Positions 6,705 through 12,150 of a stretch of DNA of 12,150 nucleotides are shown piece by piece. The notes beneath the pieces are model-generated. The model saw only the letters and a program-made list of their open reading frames with translations. It had not been told where the DNA came from and did not search any database. Numbering within the stretch: position 1 is the first letter of the stretch; every line of letters begins with the position of its first letter. Both the position numbers and the translations under genes were made by a program. The stretch spans positions 1-12,150 of the forward strand of contig JAUHXN010000057.1 in NCBI GenBank assembly GCA_030426865.1, written 5' to 3'. Origin of the DNA: a bacterium (GTDB taxonomy: Bacteria > Bacteroidota > Ignavibacteria > Kapaibacteriales > UBA2268).

Positions 6705-7942
6705 TAAACCTCAAAGAACTCCTTTCCTCCGAAGAAGATAATATTTGGCGTAGAAACCTAGTCGTGCTTTGTGTAGCACAGTTTATAGCTATGATAGGTA
6801 TGAGCGGTGTATTCCCCTTTCTTCCACTTTACGTTCGTGAGTTAGGAGTAACTGATCCCGATGAAGCACAGTTTTGGTCAGGTATGGTATTCGCAGGGGT
6901 CTATATATCAGCAGTAATTATGATTCCTATTTGGGGTTCTCTAGGCGATAAATACGGACGGAAATTTATGACTGTAAGGGCAATCTTTGGGTTGGCCCTA
7001 TCGGTAGTACTTATGGCATTTGCCCAAGACGTTTATCAGCTTTTCTTCCTTCGAGTTCTCCAAGGCACTATGAGTGGGATGATTGCCTCTTCCCTATCTT
7101 TTGTTAGTGCTAATACACCTGAGAACAAATCCGGTTATGCAATTGGTTGGCTCCAAAGTTCTATTGCAGCAGGGCAAGTATTCGGACCTTTTTTTGGTGG
7201 GTTGATGGCAGACTTTGTTGGTATCCGATATGTATTCTTAGTTGTTGGATTGCTTTGTGCGTTAGCCGCAATACTTGTTATGGTTTCGCTACAAGAAAAA
7301 GAATTTGTCCGAAGAAAAGACAAAATGTATGGTATCATCTGGAACATCAGGTTCATATTTAGAGATAAAGTATTCTTCAAATTGATGACCCTAATCGTAC
7401 TAGTTCAGATGGGAGTACAGTTTACAATCCCAATCTTTACATATTTCGTTGAAGAAAAAGGTGCACCCGAAGACCTTTTAGCTACTGTGACTGGTATTTT
7501 ATTCGGAGTAATTGCTGTATTTAATATTATATTCTCTCCTAAATGGGGACGTAGAAATGACTCTAAAATATGGCAAAAAACACTCAAAATATCTGCTGCG
7601 ATTTCTGCATTTATGTATTTGCTTCATATTCTAGTTCCAAATTTTTATTTTCTTATACCAATAAGAGCTGTTATAGGTATATTTTATGCTGCTCTAATAC
7701 CAACACTTTACTCTGCTCTAAGCAAAAGGACCATACCTCAACAAAAAGGTGGAATAATGGGACTAGCATCTGGGGCGAATCTACTTGGTTCTCTGATTAG
7801 TTTTCTATTTGCTGGTGTCATTAGTTCAGTGTTTGGGATGGATACAAATTTTATAATCTCATTCGTTCTATTGATTATTGTTGCTTTAATTGCTCATTTT
7901 TCACCTCTTGATTCTTTTCAAAAGCAGGCATTATCAAAATGA
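6701..7942 (+). CDS. MFS transporter, drug/H+ antiporter-like
   Basis: A 413-residue, 12-helix major facilitator superfamily protein. Motif A between helices 2 and 3 is GSLGDKYGRK (79-88). The antiporter motif C in helix 5 is intact: G158xxxG162P163xxG166G167 (GQVFGPFFGG). Motif C is a hallmark of proton-coupled exporters, and the overall pattern resembles MdtG-like multidrug efflux proteins. The substrate is unknown; the operon context leaves open a glycan precursor or small-molecule product. The start is a TTG at 6701 that overlaps the upstream stop as TTGA. It is chosen because no ATG occurs before the first membrane helix (about residues 17-37), and the next in-frame ATGs fall inside that helix. 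The stop overlaps the nuclease start as ATGA. Confidence 0.9.
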   Translation: MINLKELLSSEEDNIWRRNLVVLCVAQFIAMIGMSGVFPFLPLYVRELGVTDPDEAQFWSGMVFAGVYISAVIMIPIWGSLGDKYGRKFMTVRAIFGLALSVVLMAFAQDVYQLFFLRVLQGTMSGMIASSLSFVSANTPENKSGYAIGWLQSSIAAGQVFGPFFGGLMADFVGIRYVFLVVGLLCALAAILVMVSLQEKEFVRRKDKMYGIIWNIRFIFRDKVFFKLMTLIVLVQMGVQFTIPIFTYFVEEKGAPEDLLATVTGILFGVIAVFNIIFSPKWGRRNDSKIWQKTLKISAAISAFMYLLHILVPNFYFLIPIRAVIGIFYAALIPTLYSALSKRTIPQQKGGIMGLASGANLLGSLISFLFAGVISSVFGMDTNFIISFVLLIIVALIAHFSPLDSFQKQALSK

Positions 7943-8730
7943 AAAAAGGAATTATGGTATTAGGAATAATAATTGCTGTTTTGTTTGGATTAGTATTTAA
8001 TAATTCGCAGAATTCTGACAGTATAATAGACAAGGAAGATTTCTCAAACATTAGAAGCTTAGAACTCCCAAGCTATTTAGAATCTGCTACTATTTTGAAA
8101 AAACATGGATTTACAATAGGTTTTTCCAAAAAACACAGACATGCTTATTGGGTTGCGTATAAGCTAGATTGTAATGAGACCAAAGGTGAAATACCAAGAA
8201 GCAACTATTTCAGAGAAGACCAAATATTGGGCAAATATAGCCCAAGTACTGACGATTATTATGCTTCAGGTTATGATAAAGGGCATCTAATACCGGCAGC
8301 AGATAATAAATCCGATTCACTTTCGATGCATGATAGCTTTCTAATGTCAAATGTGTCACCACAAATACCGGGATTCAACCGTGGATTGTGGAAGAAATTA
8401 GAAGAAAAAGTAAGGGATTGGGCTTGTGTATATGATTCACTTTATTTAATTACTGGAGCTGTTTTAGGTTCAGAACTAACGCATTTAGGTAATAACAAAG
8501 TTGCAATTCCTGATTATTACTACAAATCGATTCTTGTATATAACGAATCACACCAATCGATGATCTCTTATTATTTGTACCAATATACGAAAGATGACAA
8601 TCTGGATAACTTCATTATAACTACTGACTCACTAGAATCAATATTAGGTTATGACTTATTCTATAATCTAAACGATTCATTAGAAGCTGAATTAGAAAGC
8701 AAAATAGATACTACTTTCTGGAATAATTAA
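7939..8730 (+). CDS. DNA/RNA non-specific endonuclease (NucA/NUC1 type), membrane-anchored or secreted
   Basis: A beta-beta-alpha-metal nuclease of 263 residues that should cleave DNA and RNA outside the cytoplasm. Residues 5-20 are a hydrophobic signal or anchor. The family signature is DKGHLIPAAD (113-122), with His116 as the general base (DRGH in most homologues). It is followed by FLMSNVSPQ (134-142; Asn138) and GFNRGLWKKLEE (145-156). There Asn147 matches the metal ligand and Glu155 the conserved glutamate of Serratia nuclease (His89, Asn119, Glu127). All key residues are present, so it should be active. The ATG overlaps the MFS stop by 4 bp. Likely roles are nucleic-acid scavenging or extracellular DNA degradation. 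No immunity protein is recognisable, as expected for an enzyme kept outside the cytoplasm. Confidence 0.92.
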   Translation: MKKGIMVLGIIIAVLFGLVFNNSQNSDSIIDKEDFSNIRSLELPSYLESATILKKHGFTIGFSKKHRHAYWVAYKLDCNETKGEIPRSNYFREDQILGKYSPSTDDYYASGYDKGHLIPAADNKSDSLSMHDSFLMSNVSPQIPGFNRGLWKKLEEKVRDWACVYDSLYLITGAVLGSELTHLGNNKVAIPDYYYKSILVYNESHQSMISYYLYQYTKDDNLDNFIITTDSLESILGYDLFYNLNDSLEAELESKIDTTFWNN

Positions 8731-8784
8731 AAAAGAAACCTTAGACATATTGCTCCGTATTAAATCTATATTTTTAAGCTTAAT

Positions 8785-8790
8785 AGGTGG
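8785..8790 (+). promoter_or_regulatory. Shine-Dalgarno site deciding the 8796 start
   Basis: AGGTGG ends five bases before the ATG at 8796. A GTG at 8787 in the same frame lies inside this site and is therefore rejected as the start. Confidence 0.6.
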
Positions 8791-8795
8791 TAATA

Positions 8796-9176
8796 ATGAA
8801 AAAGAAAATATTAATAGCTATTGTTAGTACTGGGCTTTTCTTTACTTTGTTTGCAGTATCTTTCATCTCATTGCGTAACCATATATACAATAGAAAAGAT
8901 TGCGAAAGATTTAACATAGATAATCTAGAAAGTAGAGCACATGTTAATATACCAGATGTAAAAGATGGTGATTGTAAATGTGATGGGAAGATCAAAGAGT
9001 CTAGTTTTACTTTGGATATAGATGATGACAGAGTCCAAAACTATCTAAGGAAAAATGGATTCGAAAAAGTATCTGACTATTATCAGAAGAAAGGCATAAA
9101 TGAAGATACCAAATGGGATGTAGTATTTACCCCAGACAATAAGAAACTATCATTTGTGGTTGAGTATTTGGATTGA
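8796..9176 (+). CDS. small membrane-anchored hypothetical protein
   Basis: Not recognised. The 126-residue product starts with MKKKILIAIVSTGLFFTLFA, a typical signal anchor (residues 4-25). A short extracytoplasmic domain of about 100 residues follows. It contains three cysteines (Cys36, Cys60, Cys62, the last two as CKC), which could form a disulfide or bind metal. It also has LRKNGFEKVSDYYQKKG (84-100) and ends with two likely strands (TKWDVVFTPDNKKLSFVVEYLD). The latter part looks like a small alpha/beta domain. The gene begins 65 bp after the nuclease stop, in the same direction, with a good ribosome binding site. It may be the distal gene of that operon or have its own promoter; no clean TAnnTTTG lies between. 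Confidence 0.72.
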   Translation: MKKKILIAIVSTGLFFTLFAVSFISLRNHIYNRKDCERFNIDNLESRAHVNIPDVKDGDCKCDGKIKESSFTLDIDDDRVQNYLRKNGFEKVSDYYQKKGINEDTKWDVVFTPDNKKLSFVVEYLD

Positions 9177-9213
9177 TGGATATTCGAAACAAGTTTGATA
9201 AAAACGCTATCTG

Positions 9214-9245
9214 TTTGAAAGAATTAACAATATTGCTTATCTTTC
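9214..9245 (+). promoter_or_regulatory. candidate promoter of the propeller-protein gene
   Basis: A perfect TTTG -33 box (9214-9217) is followed after 20 nt by TATCTTTC (9238-9245), seven of eight bases of TAnnTTTG. The leader to the ATG at 9280 would be about 28 nt. Confidence 0.5.
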
Positions 9246-9279
9246 GCACATACTTACTAAAAAATCTATAACTTACTAT

Positions 9280-11358
9280 ATGAATAAGAAACTTTTAATC
9301 GCATTTATATCACTTACTATAATTCAATCTTACTCTATTTCGAAACAGATTCCTGGTAGTGAAGGTGGAATTTTGTCAGTTAAATCTAATGGTAAATATT
9401 TAGTCCATGATTATTCAGATTTCTTTACTATTTATGATATTGAAGCCGATTCACTTGTTAATTCTATTGGTGGAGAACGTCCAATGTATGCGGTAACAAA
9501 CGAACATAATAATTATTATGAAGACGGAAGTTTAAATAAAGTTGATTTAATTACAGGGGAAGAGATTCTATCTTTCCCTGTTTCAACTGAAACAAACAAT
9601 GAATCTTTTAGAAGCTTAGATTTCTATAAAGGTAATCGCTTTATCTATAATTCAAGTAAATCATATTACATTGTAGAAGACACTAAATCAGGATATGAGT
9701 TTACCCATTTATTTGAAATTGCAGATGACTTTATGTTTGGTAACAATAAAGGTGTTTATTACAATGATGGTCAAATAATCTATATTGATGATGATGGTTA
9801 TCCAAAAAGCTTTTCTCATGAATTTGAGAATGGTGTCCGAGTATTTGCTTATAAAGATGGTTATGTAATTTACAATATAGTTGAAAACGGTACAGATTAT
9901 ATTGCATCGTATAACACTGTTGCAAAGACAAAGCGAAGAGTAGAAAATGATGAGGCATATCGTCTTAAAATAATAGGTAACAAAGTAGTAACTTACAAGA
10001 ATATATTCTGGAATAGTTTATCTATTATGTCATTTGATTTGTTTGAATACTCAGTATTCCAAATATCTGATAAATTTGGGATTAACTATTTAACTCCGAT
10101 TGATGATAGAAGAATTGTCGCTACTTCAGAAGCAATTTCAACATCATATCTTTTAGATTTAGATGAAGAATCAATAAAACCAATAAATAGAATTAGTTCA
10201 AATATTGAGACTTTTACTTTTTCAAAAGACTCGAAATACATTGGCGTCATTAATTATTCATTAGTTCCAAAATTAGGAAATAAGTTATTCAAGGTTATTG
10301 AATTAGAGACTAATGATATAGTCTATGAATATTATTATAGCACAGAGAACTTCATTGAAGAGATTTTCTATAATGAGGAATATGGTTTTGTGTTCCAAAG
10401 TGGTGATTATGAACTGAGTAGTTTCCTGGCAAACCAAGATTCTGAAGTTAAAAGTATAATTAAAACTGAAAAAGAAATTACATCACATAATATAAATGAT
10501 GATTATCTATTTGTAGGGCATAATAATCGGTTCGATTTTTATGATTTAAAGAATATGGGAAATGTATTTAGTAAACAAACCAATGGGAATATAGATTTAA
10601 TTAGATACAATTCGAAACACATAATTTTTAATAGTATGATAAGCATTAACAATTATGGGAGAGCATCAACTTTGTTTAGATTAAATTTGCAAAATTTTGA
10701 TTTAGATAGCATTAACTTAAATAATCATATTAATTTGAAACTTGGACAAGAAACCGCACCGCTGTTTGGTATAAACGAAAAGTATCTGTATAAAATTAAT
10801 GATTATGATGAAATATGGTTTTTGAAAATAGATCAAGAAGCATTAGGTGAGAATAGAGTATTAAATGGTGAAGAATTCGGTGCAATTGTAGCTATTAATG
10901 ATTCTGTTTTTATTTGTAGTGCTAGGGATGAACCTTATTTTATAAAAAAAGTTAAATTTAATTATGATGATATTACTTATGAAGTAATAGAGGACTATCC
11001 CATTAACATCTCTGAAATAACTTATCCTTCTGGCAATACTAGTGAGACGGACATCAGTAGATTAGTAGTCAATGATAAATACATTGCTTATGCAAACTAC
11101 AAAGAAAACACTATTAGAATCATTGAGGATAAAGATTTGGTTACTAGAGTTGAAACTTATGAGACGGTAGACTATTTTGAGTTCCTAGAAATGTTGGAAA
11201 GTGGGCGGTATGAGATAAATGTTTATGATATGAATGGTAGAGTAATTGGTGAAGACATTATTTCATTAGATGAAATAAACAGACTTAAGAACAACACACC
11301 TTTTCTTGTAAGCATTAGTAATAAAAAAATAAATAAAATTTATAAATTAATTAAATAG
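9280..11358 (+). CDS. large secreted protein, probable beta-propeller with T9SS-like C-terminal domain
   Basis: No specific family recognised. The 692-residue product has a signal peptide (1 to about 20, MNKKLLIAFISLTIIQSYS). A long, cysteine-poor, beta-rich body follows, in which short hydrophobic strands alternate with aspartate/asparagine turns, for example FFTIYDIEADSLVNSIG, GKYLVHDY, DDYLFVGHNNRFDFYDL and VNDKYIAYANYKENTIRII. These repeated four-strand-like units of 40-50 residues resemble WD40/quinoprotein-type propeller blades, giving possibly one or two propellers. The last 50 residues (about 643-692) look like a T9SS type A sorting domain: YEINVYDMNGRVIGED, then PFLVSISNKK and the basic end INKIYKLIK. 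It is thus likely exported and surface-located or released. A binding or scaffold role is inferred, and no catalytic motif was seen. Confidence 0.82.
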   Translation: MNKKLLIAFISLTIIQSYSISKQIPGSEGGILSVKSNGKYLVHDYSDFFTIYDIEADSLVNSIGGERPMYAVTNEHNNYYEDGSLNKVDLITGEEILSFPVSTETNNESFRSLDFYKGNRFIYNSSKSYYIVEDTKSGYEFTHLFEIADDFMFGNNKGVYYNDGQIIYIDDDGYPKSFSHEFENGVRVFAYKDGYVIYNIVENGTDYIASYNTVAKTKRRVENDEAYRLKIIGNKVVTYKNIFWNSLSIMSFDLFEYSVFQISDKFGINYLTPIDDRRIVATSEAISTSYLLDLDEESIKPINRISSNIETFTFSKDSKYIGVINYSLVPKLGNKLFKVIELETNDIVYEYYYSTENFIEEIFYNEEYGFVFQSGDYELSSFLANQDSEVKSIIKTEKEITSHNINDDYLFVGHNNRFDFYDLKNMGNVFSKQTNGNIDLIRYNSKHIIFNSMISINNYGRASTLFRLNLQNFDLDSINLNNHINLKLGQETAPLFGINEKYLYKINDYDEIWFLKIDQEALGENRVLNGEEFGAIVAINDSVFICSARDEPYFIKKVKFNYDDITYEVIEDYPINISEITYPSGNTSETDISRLVVNDKYIAYANYKENTIRIIEDKDLVTRVETYETVDYFEFLEMLESGRYEINVYDMNGRVIGEDIISLDEINRLKNNTPFLVSISNKKINKIYKLIK

Positions 11359-11442
11359 CAATAACATTAGAATTAAGTTTAATATTATAAAATAGCTTAT
11401 TGACTTAGGTACTTCATACTGTTATTCTGAAGCTCATAACAA

Positions 11443-11548
11443 GTTGAATTCCGCATTCTATAAAACCCCTATGGGGCTTTAAGGGTGGCTATATTCTAAA
11501 TTGCTCCAGTTATTAAGTCCCTCTGGGGCTTATTCTAAACTATTCAAC
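11443..11548. repeat. REP-like cluster of GC-rich palindromes
   Basis: CCCCTATGGGG (11466-11476) is a compact hairpin. GCTCCAG (11503-11509) pairs with CTGGGGC (11523-11529) over 7 bp with one T-G pair, and CCCTCTGGG (11519-11527) gives an alternative hairpin. TATTCTAAA occurs twice (11492-11500 and 11531-11539), each time just after a GGCT-type arm. The cluster is bounded by a 7-bp inverted repeat, GTTGAAT (11443-11449) and ATTCAAC (11542-11548). The G+C contrast with the surrounding AT-rich DNA is sharp. It resembles dispersed palindromic intergenic repeats, but copy number cannot be judged from one window. Confidence 0.5.
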
Positions 11549-11612
11549 AATGCCTCTAAATTTATATATTCCATTTTTTTTCACTATCAATCCGATAAAT
11601 AATGAAATAATA

Positions 11613-11631
11613 CGTTGTCTTAGACGCAACG
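11613..11631. promoter_or_regulatory. inverted repeat inside the lepA promoter
   Basis: CGTT-GTCT-T-AGAC-GC-AACG is a near-perfect 8-bp inverted repeat interrupted by two extra bases in one arm. It occupies the spacer between the -33 and -7 boxes, which is where a repressor or activator would act. Confidence 0.35.
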
Positions 11632-11645
11632 CTTTATTATCTTTG
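11615..11645 (+). promoter_or_regulatory. candidate Bacteroidetes-type promoter of lepA
   Basis: TATCTTTG (11638-11645) matches TAnnTTTG exactly. A TTG box at 11615-11617 lies 20 nt upstream. The leader to the ATG at 11669 would be only about 17 nt, and no purine-rich ribosome binding site is seen. Confidence 0.55.
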
Positions 11646-11668
11646 TAACTTACATAATTCGGATATTG

Positions 11669-12150
11669 ATGAAAAACATTAGAAATTTTTGTATCATTGC
11701 CCACATTGACCATGGCAAATCGACCTTAGCTGATAGAATACTTGAAGTTACGGGTGCCATTACTCAAAGAGAAATGATACACGCTCAGATTTTAGATAAT
11801 AATGCCCTAGAACAAGAAAGGGGTATTACTATCAAATTGCACGCTATTCAGATGGACTATAAGGCGAAGAATGGCGAAATATATAAGTTGAATCTTATCG
11901 ATACACCCGGTCACGTGGATTTCTCCTACGAAGTATCGCGTTCACTTGCTGCTTGCGAAGGGGCTATACTAGTAGTAGATGCTACACAAGGCGTAGAAGC
12001 TCAGACTATAAGTAATCTATATATGGCAATCGAGAATGACCTAGAGATAATTCCTGTACTAAATAAAATAGATTTACCTGCCGCAGCTACAACTAAAGAC
12101 AATGTGAAAAAGCAAGTCTTAGAGTTAATCGGTGGAAAAGAAGAAGATAT
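11669..12150 (+). CDS. lepA: elongation factor 4 / LepA GTPase (3' partial)
   Basis: LepA is a ribosome-associated translational GTPase that affects initiation and elongation. The first 160 residues of the GTP-binding domain are present and the frame is open at the window end. G1 is AHIDHGKST (11-19), the switch I segment ends in QERGITIK (49-56), G3 is DTPGH (78-82) and G4 is NKID (132-135). MKNIRNFCIIAHIDHGKS and GVEAQTISNLYMAIE are diagnostic of LepA rather than EF-G or TypA. NLYMAIENDLEIIPV is close to Bacteroidota versions. One local oddity is that residues 42-51 read LDNNALEQER where most LepA proteins have LDxMDLERER. The start ATG is the only one that preserves the conserved N-terminus. 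Confidence 0.96.
   Translation, partial: MKNIRNFCIIAHIDHGKSTLADRILEVTGAITQREMIHAQILDNNALEQERGITIKLHAIQMDYKAKNGEIYKLNLIDTPGHVDFSYEVSRSLAACEGAILVVDATQGVEAQTISNLYMAIENDLEIIPVLNKIDLPAAATTKDNVKKQVLELIGGKEED

Larger units (their letters stand above)
11359..11668. other. 310-bp intergenic region before lepA: palindrome cluster and promoter, no gene
   Basis: The two edges are AT-rich and contain no convincing small reading frame, tRNA or strong terminator. The middle (11443-11548) carries GC-rich palindromes, and the right end (11613-11645) carries the lepA promoter with an inverted repeat. Both are listed separately. Confidence 0.7.

Noticed and set aside
7135..7800. Several 60-80 residue frames on both strands inside the MFS gene
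   Set aside because: All overlap an intact 12-helix transporter and have no plausible starts or motifs.
8787..8795. GTG start nine bases upstream of the 8796 gene
   Set aside because: The GTG is part of the AGGTGG ribosome binding site, and the ATG at 8796 is correctly spaced from it.
7939..9176. Nuclease plus downstream small gene as a toxin-immunity or defence module
   Set aside because: The nuclease has an ordinary export signal and no polymorphic-toxin delivery domain. The downstream protein is membrane-anchored outside rather than a cytosolic inhibitor, so nothing supports an immunity role.
11411..11440. CTTCA/TGAAG hairpin and CAATAA/TTATTG pair after the propeller gene as terminators
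   Set aside because: The stems are only 5-6 bp, without a T run, and one has a loop of over 30 nt; they are not distinguishable from chance in AT-rich DNA.
1..12150. CRISPR arrays, tRNA or rRNA genes, insertion sequences, riboswitches
   Set aside because: I saw no regularly spaced repeats, cloverleaf-like sequence, transposase or integrase, or recognisable riboswitch core on reading the spacers. A covariance-model scan would be needed to exclude small RNAs.

Overview
The window is AT-rich and compactly coded. It looks like a chromosome fragment from the Bacteroidota/Chlorobiota side of the FCB group. Three signs support this. Two secreted proteins end in what look like type IX secretion (T9SS) C-terminal sorting domains. 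Several genes are preceded by the Bacteroidetes-type promoter (TTTG-like box, 19-20 nt, TAnnTTTG) rather than an E. coli-type -35/-10 pair. The LepA fragment reads like Bacteroidota LepA. The choice-of-anchor-D plus cohesin-like plus sorting-domain build of the first gene recalls Kapabacteria/Ignavibacteria, but that placement is an inference.

Layout, left to right. 1-1061 is the 3' part of a T9SS-secreted surface protein. It converges on a minus-strand peroxiredoxin-like lipoprotein (1073-1822). A 161-bp divergent spacer carrying a direct repeat separates the latter from msrB (1984-2502), which is translationally coupled to an unrecognised cytosolic protein (2499-3005). A separately promoted tRNA U34 hydroxylase gene (trhO, 3079-4170) ends at a good intrinsic terminator. 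Next come a small exported protein (4292-4786), a convergent minus-strand lipoprotein (4807-5226) and a short MscS-type channel (5365-5871).

6000-8730 is a tightly overlapping three-gene operon: a polyprenyl-phosphate-sugar-synthase-like GT2 enzyme, an MFS exporter and a membrane-anchored or secreted NucA/NUC1-type endonuclease. It is followed by a small membrane-anchored unknown (8796-9176) and a 692-aa secreted, probably beta-propeller protein with a T9SS-like tail (9280-11358). A 310-bp spacer holds a cluster of GC-rich palindromes and the promoter of lepA, whose first 160 codons close the window.

The shared theme is the cell envelope. Methionine sulfoxide reductase and the peroxiredoxin both carry export signals and flank one regulatory spacer, suggesting extracytoplasmic oxidative-damage repair. 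TrhO and LepA are translation housekeeping. I see no CRISPR array, insertion sequence, tRNA, rRNA or recognisable defence system. The least explained items are the GT2-MFS-nuclease operon, the msrB-coupled unknown, the propeller protein and the palindrome cluster before lepA.
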